Source: Altererythrobacter sp.
Lineage (GTDB): Bacteria > Pseudomonadota > Alphaproteobacteria > Sphingomonadales > Sphingomonadaceae
Assembly (NCBI GenBank): GCA_017308255.1
Contig: JAFKFN010000002.1
Location: 62,001-126,000 of the forward strand
Reading direction: 5' to 3'
Length of the DNA: 64,000 nucleotides
A model generated the notes under the pieces. The model made no database searches. It saw only the letters and a list, made by a program, of their open reading frames with translations, and was not told the origin of the DNA. The translations under genes were made by a program, and so were the position numbers. Shown piece after piece: positions 7,656 through 16,615 of this stretch (position 1 is its first letter; each line of letters begins with the position of its first letter).

Positions 7656-9572
7656 CTATCGCTGGCGCCTCATGTTGGGATTAGGCCGAACTATCAGCTT
7701 CGGCGGCATATTCAGCGATGCCGTCGGAAGGTGCCCCGTCACGACAGGCAGCTTCTTCATCTCCTCGAGCATGACCATGAGTTCAGCCGCAGTGCTGTAT
7801 CGCTCGTCCGTTTGCCCCTCGCCACCATGGCCCAGCATGTCGCGCCGAAATTCCTTCGACACGCGCTCCTGCTTCAGATCCGAGTTGAACCTATGACGCA
7901 TCCCATGGATATCCGCCTCGGTGGTCAAGCCGCCGCGCCTTCGCATGTGAACCCAGCAGAGGTCGTAGAACTGATCGCCATAGCCCTCGACTTCGTTGGT
8001 CGGCGTAAGCTCAGGAAAAAGAACCTGGTAGCCTCGCGTCGCCGCTTCCCGGACATATTCGACAATCCCGAGCCGGATCAGTTCGGGATGAAGCGGAAGG
8101 TTGCGCTTCGACTGGGCGTTCTTGATCCGGCCGGTCTCGGTAAAGTCCACCCGCATGTAGGGAATGGGACCATCAAGGTCGAAATCCTGCGGCCGAAGCT
8201 TACAGATCTCTTCCCGGCGAGCGCCTTGATATCTGACGAGCAGCGGCACCCAATAGAACGCGTCGTGGACGATGGCTGCACCAGGCGTGAAGCGGCAGTT
8301 CAACACGCGCCGCCCCTTCCCGCCGTGGTGCGGCAGACAGCCCGTGAAGATGGGCAGCGCGAAGAGACGCTTGAGATCAGCTTCGCTGGTTGGCGGCCGA
8401 TCGTCCCGCGCTCGGGTGTCCGTCGGTAGCTTCATCCGCAGGGCATTGGGGCGAAGCGGCGGGACCGCCTTCCCGTTGTCCCTTCCCCACTTGAAGATCG
8501 CGGACAAGCCCGTCAGGTCCCGATTCATCGTTTTCGCGTGAGGCCCGCCCTCTAGGTCCTTCAGCTCCTTCGGCGTCAGAGTACGGTCGGCGAGGTCGAG
8601 GATCCGCTCGCGATCCTTTTCCGATGCCGGGCTGAGCTTCTCGGTGATGAGCCGACGCTTGTTCTTGAAGGTGGAGAGGTCAGCCTGGGTGATCTCCGCC
8701 ACCCGACGAGGACCGACCAGCAACTCGAACAGCAAGCCTAGCGCCCGCCGCTGCCGAGCCGTCTTCGAAGACCATTCGCCGTCCAGCTCCTTGTTATCAG
8801 CCGCTTGTCGACACAGGTCGCTGAACGTCGGGTTGGTAATCTCGTCCAGGACGGCTGGAGGACATTCAGCGGGCGCGGCCGGCGCGGCTGCCGGTTGCGG
8901 CGAAGGTTCGCTCGTTTCCACCTTCGGCGCATGTTTGCGGCCGAGCATTTCATCGAGCTGCTCTTGGGCGGCTAGGACCGCATCTCGATAAGCAGGGTAG
9001 AGCGCTCGCGTCACCATACCCACGAGTTGCCGGTTGGGCTCGAAGCCGAGTTGCCGCAGGTGGAAGATGGCCGTGTTCGGTTTGACGGCTGGCTGCCCTT
9101 CATGAAGCTCGATGAGCGTTTTCAGACGGTCGATCCGCTCCTCCGAATAGCCGCTCGTAATAAGCGTGGCCTCCTCGTCATCTGCAAGCTGTGGCCTGCC
9201 GCCGGTGTCGATCATCCGCTGGTAGTAGTCGGCATAGGCCGCATTGGCGGCGCTGTGCATCATCCGGTGCTGGGGATGCTCCCGCTGCTGATCGCAATAG
9301 CGTGCCCGCTGGTTCTCGAACTCGGCCTTGGCGATTGCCTGAAGCTCGGCTTCGGTCGGCCGCTCATCGGATCTGCGGGTTACCTGCTCTTCCAACAACA
9401 TCTTCACACCCCCCGAGGCCGCCGTCAGAACGGCGCCGAGTTCTCGGGCGCGTTGTCGATCGGCGGTCCTTAGGGAAATACGAATATCAAAGATCTGGCC
9501 GTTGAACAAACGGAGAACTCGCCGCCACCAAAAAGTGTGGCCGCGCCGGTAGACGTGTTGGATGGACGCCAT
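7656..9572 (-). CDS. Large tyrosine recombinase/integrase with DUF6538 N-terminus
   Basis: 638 residues from ATG 9572, chosen because GGGAGAAG lies just upstream and the protein then opens MASIQHVYRRGHTFWWRRV, the usual start of DUF6538 integrases; an in-frame start at 9617 adds 15 unlikely residues. The catalytic core is C-terminal: GARREEI (first Arg), the KNAQSKRNLPLHPEL strand (Lys region), HGMRHRF (His-x-x-Arg), LGHGG and ERY with the nucleophilic Tyr. A Pro/Ala-rich linker near residue 235 separates the arm-binding and core parts. The gene points away from the neighbouring tRNA-Gln, the classic layout of an island integrase that uses the tRNA 3' end as its attachment site. Confidence 0.93.
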   Translation of the reverse strand: MASIQHVYRRGHTFWWRRVLRLFNGQIFDIRISLRTADRQRARELGAVLTAASGGVKMLLEEQVTRRSDERPTEAELQAIAKAEFENQRARYCDQQREHPQHRMMHSAANAAYADYYQRMIDTGGRPQLADDEEATLITSGYSEERIDRLKTLIELHEGQPAVKPNTAIFHLRQLGFEPNRQLVGMVTRALYPAYRDAVLAAQEQLDEMLGRKHAPKVETSEPSPQPAAAPAAPAECPPAVLDEITNPTFSDLCRQAADNKELDGEWSSKTARQRRALGLLFELLVGPRRVAEITQADLSTFKNKRRLITEKLSPASEKDRERILDLADRTLTPKELKDLEGGPHAKTMNRDLTGLSAIFKWGRDNGKAVPPLRPNALRMKLPTDTRARDDRPPTSEADLKRLFALPIFTGCLPHHGGKGRRVLNCRFTPGAAIVHDAFYWVPLLVRYQGARREEICKLRPQDFDLDGPIPYMRVDFTETGRIKNAQSKRNLPLHPELIRLGIVEYVREAATRGYQVLFPELTPTNEVEGYGDQFYDLCWVHMRRRGGLTTEADIHGMRHRFNSDLKQERVSKEFRRDMLGHGGEGQTDERYSTAAELMVMLEEMKKLPVVTGHLPTASLNMPPKLIVRPNPNMRRQR

Positions 9573-9671
9573 GCGCCGACTTCTCCCGCCCCGGCGTTGG
9601 CACAATCGCATGCACAACGACTCGAGGCCTCACGAGGTGAAGCCAGCAAAATCAGTCACTTAGTTGCGTAT

Positions 9672-9746
9672 TGGCTGGGGCGGCAGGATTCGAACCTGCG
9701 CATGCCGGTACCAAAAACCGGTGCCTTACCGCTTGGCTACGCCCCA
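9672..9746 (-). tRNA. tRNA-Gln (anticodon TTG), CCA encoded
   Basis: On the minus strand the acceptor arm TGGGGCG pairs with CGCCCCA. The anticodon stem CCGGT/ACCGG encloses the loop TTTTGGT with anticodon TTG, and the T-arm has the canonical GGTTCGAATCC. The discriminator is G and CCA is encoded. The integrase start lies 99 bases beyond its 3' end, so the 3' half is the likely attB core of the island on the left. Confidence 0.95.
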
Positions 9747-9817
9747 GCAAGCGCGCCGCGTGGGGCGCAGGGCGGCCCTATAGCGGCTCGTCCGCCGGGT
9801 GCAAGGAAAGCTGCCCG

Positions 9818-10216
9818 CTACCAATAGGGTACGGCGCCATAGCGGCCGTAATAACCGTAGATCGCTTCACCCTGCATCCGATAGTCCGGGCCGCCCAGCT
9901 CACGGATCGCCTCGTCGTCATAGGCGGGGGCGTTCTTCAGGTCGTCCGGGTCGAGCGGCACGACGAAGCCGCCTTGCTCCACGTCGTAGTCGAGCAGTTG
10001 CCAGGGCACGGGATGGAACTTCTCGCCGATGCCCAGGAAGCCGCCGAAGGACAGGATCGCGTAGATCACCCGGCCGCTTTCCTTCTCGATCGAAAGCTCG
10101 TCCACATGGCCCAGCCGGGTGCCGGCGCGGTCGTATACCGGCGTGCCGACCACGCGGCTGGAAAGGACCAGCGGGTGGCCCAGGTCTTCCGGTCGTTCTC
10201 GCGTTGCCTGATCCAT
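9818..10216 (-). CDS. PRC-barrel domain protein
   Basis: 132 residues with AGGAAGGAG upstream of the ATG. The PRC-barrel fold is recognisable in residues 15-85: VVGTPVYDRAGTRLGHVDEL, then the strand VIYAILSFGGFLGIGEKFHPV and WQLLDYD. These are short beta-barrels found in photosynthetic reaction-centre H subunits, RimM and many stand-alone stress-related proteins. The C-terminus is Tyr/Gly-rich (YGYYGRYGAVPYW). No signal peptide or membrane segment is present. It is the first chromosomal gene after the tRNA. Confidence 0.88.
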   Translation of the reverse strand: MDQATRERPEDLGHPLVLSSRVVGTPVYDRAGTRLGHVDELSIEKESGRVIYAILSFGGFLGIGEKFHPVPWQLLDYDVEQGGFVVPLDPDDLKNAPAYDDEAIRELGGPDYRMQGEAIYGYYGRYGAVPYW

Positions 10217-10300
10217 CGGGTGTTCTCCTTCCTGCTGATGGAACGGATCACTTCCCCAACGCGCGAATGCGCCCTTGGCTCCTGCCTGGCCGGATCGCGA

Positions 10301-11167
10301 TCAGACGTCGGCGCGCTTGCGCACCGGGCTCAGCAATTCAGGGTCCACCCCGTCGAAATCGCTCGCCGAATGGCGCTCGGGCAGGGCCTGGGTATTGACC
10401 AGCCGCCCACGGATCACGCCCGGCCGCGCATCGATCGCCCTGGTCCAGCGGCCCACGTTCTCATATTCGTGCAAACTCAGGAACTTGTCCGAACCATTGT
10501 AGGCCCCGTGATAGAGATTGCCGAGCCAGGTATAGGCGGCGATATCGGCGATGGTGTAGGAATCGCCGGCGAGATATTCGGTCTTGCCCAGCTGCATGTC
10601 GGCCACCGCGAACAGGCGCTTGGTTTCCATCGCGTAGCGGTCGATCGGGTACTTGTAGCGTTCGGGCGCATAGACGTAGAAATGCCCGAAGCCGCCGCCG
10701 ATGAACGGCGCGCTGCCCATCTGCCACATCAGCCAGCTCAGCGTTTCGGCCCGCGCCGCGCCGGCCTTGGGCAGCAGGTAATCGAACTTCTCCGCCAGAT
10801 GTATCAGGATCGCGCCGCTTTCGAACACGCGGAACGGCTGCGCGCCGCTGCGGTCCACCAGGGCGGGAATCTTGGAATTGGGATTGATGTCCACGAAGCC
10901 CGACCAGAACTGGTTGCCTTCGAAGATCTTGATCATCCAGGCATCGTATTCGGCGTCGGAGAAGCCGGCTTCCAGCAGCTCCTCGAACATGATGCCCGCT
11001 TTCATGCCGTTCGGCGTGCCCAGCGAATAGAGCTGGAACGGATGGGTGCCCACGGGCAGCTCATGCTCCTCGCGCGCGCCGGCCGTGGGCCGGTTGATGC
11101 CCGCGAACTGGCCGCCGTTCTCGGGGTCGAAGGTCCACACTGCGGGCGGCGTGTAGGCATCGGACAT
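10301..11167 (-). CDS. yghU: Glutathione S-transferase, YghU/Nu-class type
   Basis: 288 residues. The start at 11167 is supported by AGGAG and gives MSDAYTPPAVW; a much longer open frame upstream is antisense to the topoisomerase gene. Signature parts of the YghU class are INRPTAG near residue 25, the thioredoxin-fold segment QLYSLGTPNGMKAGIMFEEL, and NPNSKIPALVD with FESGAILIHLAEKF (glutathione-binding loop). The C-terminal helical domain includes YTIADIAAYTWLGNL. Such enzymes act as disulfide-bond reductases on glutathione substrates in the cytosol. It is divergent from the topoisomerase gene with 90 bp between the starts. Confidence 0.9.
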   Translation of the reverse strand: MSDAYTPPAVWTFDPENGGQFAGINRPTAGAREEHELPVGTHPFQLYSLGTPNGMKAGIMFEELLEAGFSDAEYDAWMIKIFEGNQFWSGFVDINPNSKIPALVDRSGAQPFRVFESGAILIHLAEKFDYLLPKAGAARAETLSWLMWQMGSAPFIGGGFGHFYVYAPERYKYPIDRYAMETKRLFAVADMQLGKTEYLAGDSYTIADIAAYTWLGNLYHGAYNGSDKFLSLHEYENVGRWTRAIDARPGVIRGRLVNTQALPERHSASDFDGVDPELLSPVRKRADV

Positions 11168-11257
11168 CGGCGGGCTCCTGTTCTGGGGATTCAGTAATCC
11201 GGCAGATGGCGGCTCCGCGCCGGAACCGCAAGCGCCCGTGCCCGTTGCCGCGCGGCA

Positions 11258-12271
11258 ATGGCCGTGAAACCTCCCGCGCTGGATTATGTCGATGATGGCG
11301 CGCCGGGAATCACCCGGAAGAAGGCCGGGCGCCACTGGGCCTATTTCGATCCCGCCGGCCAGCGCATCACCGATCGGGATGAGATCGACCGGCTCAACCG
11401 CATCGCCCTGCCGCCGGCTTATGTCCAGGCGTGGTTCTGCCCCAGTGCCAGCGGGCACCTGCTGGCCACCGGCATCGATGCGCGGGGGCGCAAGCAATAC
11501 CGCTATCACCCCGATTACCGCACGCATCGCGAGGCCGCGAAATTCGACCATTGCGCCGCGTTCGGCTGTCTCTTGCCCAAGGTGCGCCGGCGCGTCGCGG
11601 ACGATCTCGCCCGCCATTCGCTCTCGCGCGAACGAGTGGTCGCCAGCGTGGTGCGGCTGCTCGATCTCGGCGCGATCCGCGTGGGCAATGAAAGCTATGC
11701 GAAAGCGAACAGCAGCTTCGGCGCCACCACCTTGCGGCAGCGGCACGCCGCGGTGTCGGGCGGCAAGGTCAAGCTGCGCTTCAGGGCCAAGAGCGGCCAG
11801 CTGCGCGAAGCGACGATCGACGATGCGCGGCTGGCCCGCCTGGTGCGCCGGATGCAGGATCTGCCCGGCCAGCACTTGTTCCAATATGTGAACGGTGATG
11901 GCGAGGCGCATCCGGTCGGCTCGCATGACGTGAACGCCTATCTGTGCGAGACGATGGGCGAACACTTCACCGCCAAGGATTTCCGCACCTGGCATGCCAG
12001 CGCGCTCGCCCTGCGCCTGCTGGCGGAGGCCGAGCGCCCGCTGACGCTGAAGGAGCTGACCACGCAAGTCGGCCGGCATCTCGGCAACACCCCGGCCATG
12101 GCCCGCAAGAGCTATATCCACCCGGCGGTGATCGCACTGGTCGCCCGCCAGCGTAAATGGCGCGCCACCCTCAAGCTCCCGCGCGAGACGAAATGGCTGA
12201 GCCGCTACGAACGCGCGCTGGTGACGCTGCTGGAAAACAGCCCGAAGGCGAAGACCTTGCTGGCCGCCTGA
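11258..12271 (+). CDS. DNA topoisomerase IB (poxvirus-like)
   Basis: 337 residues. It has the N-terminal segment GITRKKAGRHWAYFDPAGQRI, the catalytic-domain block DLGAIRVGNESYAKANSSFG, a KAKDFRTWHAS-like stretch (TAKDFRTWHAS) and the nucleophile in ARKSYIHP (Tyr286). Enzymes of this type relax supercoils through a 3'-phosphotyrosyl intermediate. The length fits the bacterial TopIB family (about 330-380 residues). It is transcribed away from the GST gene; function in sphingomonads is accessory rather than essential. Confidence 0.92.
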   Translation: MAVKPPALDYVDDGAPGITRKKAGRHWAYFDPAGQRITDRDEIDRLNRIALPPAYVQAWFCPSASGHLLATGIDARGRKQYRYHPDYRTHREAAKFDHCAAFGCLLPKVRRRVADDLARHSLSRERVVASVVRLLDLGAIRVGNESYAKANSSFGATTLRQRHAAVSGGKVKLRFRAKSGQLREATIDDARLARLVRRMQDLPGQHLFQYVNGDGEAHPVGSHDVNAYLCETMGEHFTAKDFRTWHASALALRLLAEAERPLTLKELTTQVGRHLGNTPAMARKSYIHPAVIALVARQRKWRATLKLPRETKWLSRYERALVTLLENSPKAKTLLAA

Positions 12272-12283
12272 TCCTCGAAGCGC

Positions 12284-12313
12284 CCCCCACACACACGTCC
12301 CCCACACACACGT
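12284..12313 (+). repeat. Tandem 15-bp repeat, two copies
   Basis: The unit CCCCCACACACACGT occurs twice without a gap (12284-12298, 12299-12313), followed by further C/A-rich sequence. It lies in the 384-bp gap after the topoisomerase gene. Confidence 0.75.
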
Positions 12314-12353
12314 CGCCCGCGCACAGGGCCCCCAACGCACGCCCCCCACAATT

Positions 12354-12430
12354 CGTCATTGCGAGCGTAGCGAAGCAATCCACGGCCGCGCGGCACCGCC
12401 CTGGATTGCTTCGCTACGCTCGCAATGACG
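12354..12430. repeat. 77-bp palindromic intergenic repeat (family B), copy 1
   Basis: Two 28-base arms, beginning CGTCATTGCGAGCGTAGCG and ending in its complement, enclose a short GC-rich centre. A second copy of exactly the same length lies at 59824-59900. The rest of this gap (12431-12655) holds no gene I can support, apart from the ribosome site AGGAGG at about 12642 of the next gene. Confidence 0.9.
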
Positions 12431-12655
12431 AGAGAGGGGCAGGGCCAGCGTGTGGAAGCCCGCCGTGGCCCTTTCCTACCACCGCCGACCCCGCCAATGT
12501 CGGCGCATGGACGGCGAATCCCCGACCCCCTTCTTTCGTGCCGGCGCGGCGGGGTTGGGGAAGGAGCCTCTGGCGGCCGGGCCAGGACAGTGTCACATGT
12601 GTCAACACCCCCCGGTCGGCACACCGGGTGAAGCGTGAAATCAGGAGGGAAATGA

Positions 12656-13645
12656 ATGGCGCAGCTCTACGACGGCAAATGGCTCGATACCGCGCCCGCC
12701 GCCGAGGAGATCGGTGAAGACGGGCGTTTTCGGCGGATCGAAAGCCCGCTGCGCGAATGGGTCTCGCCCGATCCGGCGGCGGAGTTTCCGGCGGAGGCGG
12801 GGCGCTATCACTTGTGGGTCGCCTGGGTCTGCCCCTGGGCCGCGCGCACGCTGGCGTTCCGCATGCTCAAGGGGCTGGAGGATGTGATCTCCGTCTCCTA
12901 CGCCCGGCCGGGCCTGCCCCGGGAAGGCTGGGTGTTCGACGAAGGGCCGGATGGCCCCGTGCAGGGCGGCTATCCGCTCCACCGGCTCTATGTGGACCAT
13001 GATCCGCATTTCACCGGCAAGGTCACCGTGCCCACCTTGTGGGACCGCAAGCAGCGCCGCATCGTCAACAACGAAAGCTCGGAGATCATCCGCATGATGA
13101 ACTCCGCGTTCGACGGGATCACCGGCAATCGGCTCGATTTCTATCCCGAGCCGCTGCGGGCGGAGATCGACCGCTGGAACGCACTGATCTATCCCACGCT
13201 CAACAACGGGGTCTATCGAGCCGGTTTCGCCAGCACCCAGGGCGCTTATGACGAAGCGGTGCAGGAAGTGTTCGCCACGCTAGACGCAATGGAAGCGCAC
13301 CTCTCGCACAACCGCTACCTGGCTGGCGAATGGCTGACGGAAGCGGATTGGCGGGCCTTCACCACGCTGGTGCGGTTCGATGTCGGCTATCACTACGCGT
13401 TCAAGTGCAATGTGCGGAAGATCGACGATTATCCGGCGCTGCGCGGCTACTTGCGCGAGCTTTACCAATGGCCGGGGATCGCCTCGACGGTGCGGCTCGA
13501 TCTTATCAAGCACGGCTACTGGTTCCTGGCCGACCGGAATCATGTGATCGCCGCCGGGCCGGAGCTTGATCTCTCCACGCCGCACGATCGCGATCGCCTG
13601 CCAGGGCGCGGAGCCATGGCCCGGGCAGAAGGCGTCGGCGCGTGA
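12656..13645 (+). CDS. Glutathionyl-hydroquinone reductase (Xi-class GST)
   Basis: 329 residues with AGGAGGG upstream. The Xi-class hallmark WVCPWAART gives the catalytic Cys59. The N-terminal extension with LYDGKW and ESPLREWVSPD, the block VPTLWDRKQRRIVNNESSEI and the C-terminal domain LTEADWRAFTTLVRFD match PcpF/YqjG-type reductases. These enzymes reduce glutathionyl-hydroquinones formed from quinones. The stop overlaps the GTG start of the following GMC oxidoreductase, so the two are one transcript, possibly handling related oxidised aromatics. Confidence 0.95.
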   Translation: MAQLYDGKWLDTAPAAEEIGEDGRFRRIESPLREWVSPDPAAEFPAEAGRYHLWVAWVCPWAARTLAFRMLKGLEDVISVSYARPGLPREGWVFDEGPDGPVQGGYPLHRLYVDHDPHFTGKVTVPTLWDRKQRRIVNNESSEIIRMMNSAFDGITGNRLDFYPEPLRAEIDRWNALIYPTLNNGVYRAGFASTQGAYDEAVQEVFATLDAMEAHLSHNRYLAGEWLTEADWRAFTTLVRFDVGYHYAFKCNVRKIDDYPALRGYLRELYQWPGIASTVRLDLIKHGYWFLADRNHVIAAGPELDLSTPHDRDRLPGRGAMARAEGVGA

Positions 13646-15258
13646 AGGGCGATCCGGATCTGATCGTCGTCGGTGGCGGCTCGGCGGGGCTCGCCTGCGC
13701 CACGCGGCTGGCCGAAGGGGGCCTCAAGGTCCTGCTGCTGGAAGCCGGCAGGAGCCACCGGGACATCCGCCTCGCGGTGCCGGCGCTGATGGGCGGCGTG
13801 GTCCATACGCCGCAGTTCGACTGGTGCTACGTGGCCGAACCCGATCCCTCGGTCGGCGGGCGGCCCGATGTCTGGCCCGCCGGCAAGCGGCTTGGCGGCG
13901 GAAGCTCGATCAACGGCATGATGTTCATCCGCGGCCATCGGTGGGACTACGACCATTGGGCCGAACTCGGCGCCACGGGGTGGGACTACGCCAGCGTGCT
14001 GCCCTACTTCCGCCGGCTGGAAGATAACGAGCGCGGCGCGGATGAATGGCGCGGGCAGGGTGGGCCGATCTCGGTGTCCGAAATCCGTTCGCGCTATCGC
14101 ATCACCGAAGATTGGATCGCGGCCGCGCAGCAAGCGGGGATCGATCGCTCCGTCGATTTGAACGGGGAACTGGCCGAAGGGGTGGATTTCATCCAGCTTT
14201 CCCAGCGCGGCGGCCTGCGCTCATCCACCGCCACCGGCTATCTCGCGCGCAAGCCCGCGAGCCTGGAGATCGCGCTCGAGGCGCAGGTGCTGCGGATAGA
14301 GGTGGAGGATGGCAGGGCCACCGGCGTCACCGTTCGGCGGGGCGGGGAAGTGCGGACCCTTGCCGCGCGTGGCGGCGTGGTGCTCTGCGCCGGCGCGCTC
14401 AATACGCCGCGCCTGCTGATGCTCTCGGGCATCGGGCCGGAAAAGGTCCTGCGCCATCACGGGATCGCCGTTGTCCGCGACTTGCCCGGCGTGGGGGAGA
14501 ACCTGCAGGAACATCCCGGCTGCCACCTGGTCAACGCCGTTTCGGCCAGGACGCTCAACGACGATTCGCGTGGACTGGCGGCCTTGCGTGAATTGCTCAA
14601 GCTGGCGGCTACGCGCAGCGGCGCGCTCACCACCGGCATCGGCCATGCCCAGGCTTTCGTGAAGACCCGCGCCGATTGTCCCGCGCCCGATCTCCAGCTC
14701 GCCTTCAGCGCCTTCGCCTTCGACGTGACGGACAAAGGCAATCTCGCGCTGCGCAAGGAAAGCTCGGTGGCCACCTTCGTCGCGCTGATGCGCCCCCGCT
14801 CCCGCGGGCGGATAACCCTGCGGTCCGCCGATGCGGATGCGCCGCCGCTGATCGAGCACCTGCTGCTCGGCCACGAGGACGACGTGCAGCGGCTGGTCGA
14901 CGGCCTGGAGCTGGCGCGCCGGATCATGGCCGAGCCGGCCATCGCCGCGGACGTGACGGGCGAGGTTCGCCCCGGTGCGGAGCTGTCCAGCCGCGAGAGC
15001 CTGGGGCACTATGTCCGCGCGGCGACGATCCCGATGTTCCATCCGGTCGGCACCGCCCGCATGGGCGCGGCGGACGATCCCATGGCGGTCGTCGGGCCGA
15101 ACTGCGCCTTGCGCGGCGTGGCGGGCCTGTGGGTTGCCGATGCCTCGATCATGCCGACGATCCCGCAAGGCAATACCAACGCCACCGCGATCATGATCGG
15201 CGAACGGGCGAGCGATCTGGTGCTGGCCCAGGTGCGCAGTCCGCAACACGCCGCCTGA
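13642..15258 (+). CDS. GMC-family flavin oxidoreductase (choline dehydrogenase-like)
   Basis: 538 residues from GTG 13642, overlapping the previous stop by four bases. The FAD-binding motif DLIVVGGGSAGLACATRLAE is at the N-terminus, followed by GKRLGGGSSINGMMFIRGH (GMC signature 1), the GALNTPRLLMLSGIGP block (signature 2), and the catalytic end MFHPVGTARMG (His) with NTNATAIMIGERASDL (Asn region). The family oxidises alcohols with FAD, using oxygen or a quinone acceptor. There is no signal peptide, so it is cytosolic. Substrate unknown; the pairing with a hydroquinone-linked reductase hints at aromatic or quinone metabolism. Confidence 0.93.
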   Translation: MKGDPDLIVVGGGSAGLACATRLAEGGLKVLLLEAGRSHRDIRLAVPALMGGVVHTPQFDWCYVAEPDPSVGGRPDVWPAGKRLGGGSSINGMMFIRGHRWDYDHWAELGATGWDYASVLPYFRRLEDNERGADEWRGQGGPISVSEIRSRYRITEDWIAAAQQAGIDRSVDLNGELAEGVDFIQLSQRGGLRSSTATGYLARKPASLEIALEAQVLRIEVEDGRATGVTVRRGGEVRTLAARGGVVLCAGALNTPRLLMLSGIGPEKVLRHHGIAVVRDLPGVGENLQEHPGCHLVNAVSARTLNDDSRGLAALRELLKLAATRSGALTTGIGHAQAFVKTRADCPAPDLQLAFSAFAFDVTDKGNLALRKESSVATFVALMRPRSRGRITLRSADADAPPLIEHLLLGHEDDVQRLVDGLELARRIMAEPAIAADVTGEVRPGAELSSRESLGHYVRAATIPMFHPVGTARMGAADDPMAVVGPNCALRGVAGLWVADASIMPTIPQGNTNATAIMIGERASDLVLAQVRSPQHAA

Positions 15259-15332
15259 AGCGCGCAGCCTTCCACCTTTCGCGAAGGTGAGGTATTCTGG
15301 ACGGGCATTTCGGGGAAAAGGGGAAATTCCCA

Positions 15333-16448
15333 ATGCTCAAGCGTCCGTCGGTGATCGCAGGGGTTTCGCTCGTGGTGCTCGCCGCGGGCCTGGCGGGGTC
15401 GCCCGCTCTCACGCAGGAAGGTTCGGCGCCCGTCGCGCGCTACACCATGGATGCCGGCACCACGTCCGGCATGATGGCGATGGGTGCGGGCGGGGGCGGG
15501 GGCGGGATCGGCGCCGCGCTGGGCTTGCTCGGCGGCGGCGGCAATCAGGTGGCGCATGAGCTTGTCCTGCGGCTCGGTTCCAGCCGCGCGCCCGAAGGGG
15601 CGCCCAAGGCCGATCATTTCCTGCCCGCCGGCGCGCGGCTCGGCACGTCGGTGCCGCTGGAGACGCCGCAGCGCGGCCAGTCCGCCCCGCGTGACGATAC
15701 CCCGGCGCAGCCCGGCCAGGCGCAACTGCCGCAGGGCCGCCTGCTCCTGTTCTGGGGGTGCGGCGAACATGCGGGGCCGGGCCAGCCGGTGGTGATCGAT
15801 TTCTCACGCCTTGCGCGGGGCGAAGTGCCGCCGGGCCTCTATGCCCAAAGCCTCAACCTGCCCGACGACTGGAACGTCAGCGCCGGTAATAGCAAGACAT
15901 TCGGCGATTGGCCCAATGGCCGGGATGCCAAGCCGGTGCCGGCAGATGCCTCGCTGCTCGGCGCGCATCGCGTGGTCAGCACTTATGCGCCGGAGATCGC
16001 CTTCACCCTGGCCGACGATTTCATGCCGCCGCTGCAAGCCAGCGGGCGTGAGCTTCCCAGCGGGGCCGTGGCCTTGAGCTGGGGCGCGCTGCCGAAGGCG
16101 ACCGGCTACTACGCCTGGGGCATCGGCGCCGGCGCGGATAGCGGCAATTCGCGCGACATGGTCTGGTGGACCTCGTCCTCCACCCAGCAGTTCGGCGGCC
16201 CGATGTCGGACTGGATTTCGCCGTCCACCGCCGCCCGGCTGGTCCAGGCGGGCACGGTCATGGCCCCCAGCCAGACCAGCTGCACCGTCCCCGCCGAAGT
16301 GCGCGCCGCGGGCGGCCCTATGCTGATGACCCAGCTCTATGCCTATGGTTCGCAGGCCGATTTCGCTTATCCGCCGCGCCCGGCGAACGCCCGAACCCCG
16401 TGGAAGCCCGAATGGATCGCCCGGGTCCGCTTCCGGCGAATACCATGA
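15333..16448 (+). CDS. Secreted protein of unknown function, probably frameshifted at its C-terminus
   Basis: 371 residues with a signal peptide (VIAGVSLVVLAAGLAGSPALTQ), a glycine-rich patch (MGAGGGGGGIGAALGLLGGGG) split from an extended region without recognisable domain. Trp/Gly-rich segments such as LLLFWGCGEHA and GYYAWGIGAGADSGNS recur. The frame ends with RFRRIP at 16448. The -1 frame continues as ANTMIMAGMPGLSDTG, Pro/Ala-rich, to CGRGLRAIAERAAGLCE and stops at 16597. Adding one base near 16436 would join them as RFR-ANTMIM, so the true protein is likely about 50 residues longer, or the gene is mutated. Function unknown. Confidence 0.7.
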   Translation: MLKRPSVIAGVSLVVLAAGLAGSPALTQEGSAPVARYTMDAGTTSGMMAMGAGGGGGGIGAALGLLGGGGNQVAHELVLRLGSSRAPEGAPKADHFLPAGARLGTSVPLETPQRGQSAPRDDTPAQPGQAQLPQGRLLLFWGCGEHAGPGQPVVIDFSRLARGEVPPGLYAQSLNLPDDWNVSAGNSKTFGDWPNGRDAKPVPADASLLGAHRVVSTYAPEIAFTLADDFMPPLQASGRELPSGAVALSWGALPKATGYYAWGIGAGADSGNSRDMVWWTSSSTQQFGGPMSDWISPSTAARLVQAGTVMAPSQTSCTVPAEVRAAGGPMLMTQLYAYGSQADFAYPPRPANARTPWKPEWIARVRFRRIP

Positions 16449-16615
16449 TCATGGCCGGGATGCCGGGCTTGTCGGATACCGGCCAGCGCGGCGAAAGCTC
16501 CGCCCCCTCGGCCGCGCCGCCGCCACCGCAGGGCAAGCCCAAGTGCGGGCGCGGTCTGCGCGCCATTGCCGAACGGGCGGCGGGGCTCTGCGAATAGCCT
16601 GGGCCGCGGGCGGCG

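Noticed and set aside
10301-12349. 682-codon minus-strand open frame
   Set aside because: Only the last 288 codons are the GST; the rest is antisense to topoisomerase IB and the ribosome site at 11167 sets the start.
12284-12430. Possible CRISPR array in the repeat-rich gap after topoisomerase IB
   Set aside because: Only two 15-bp tandem units and one palindrome; no regularly spaced repeats with unique spacers, and no cas genes anywhere.
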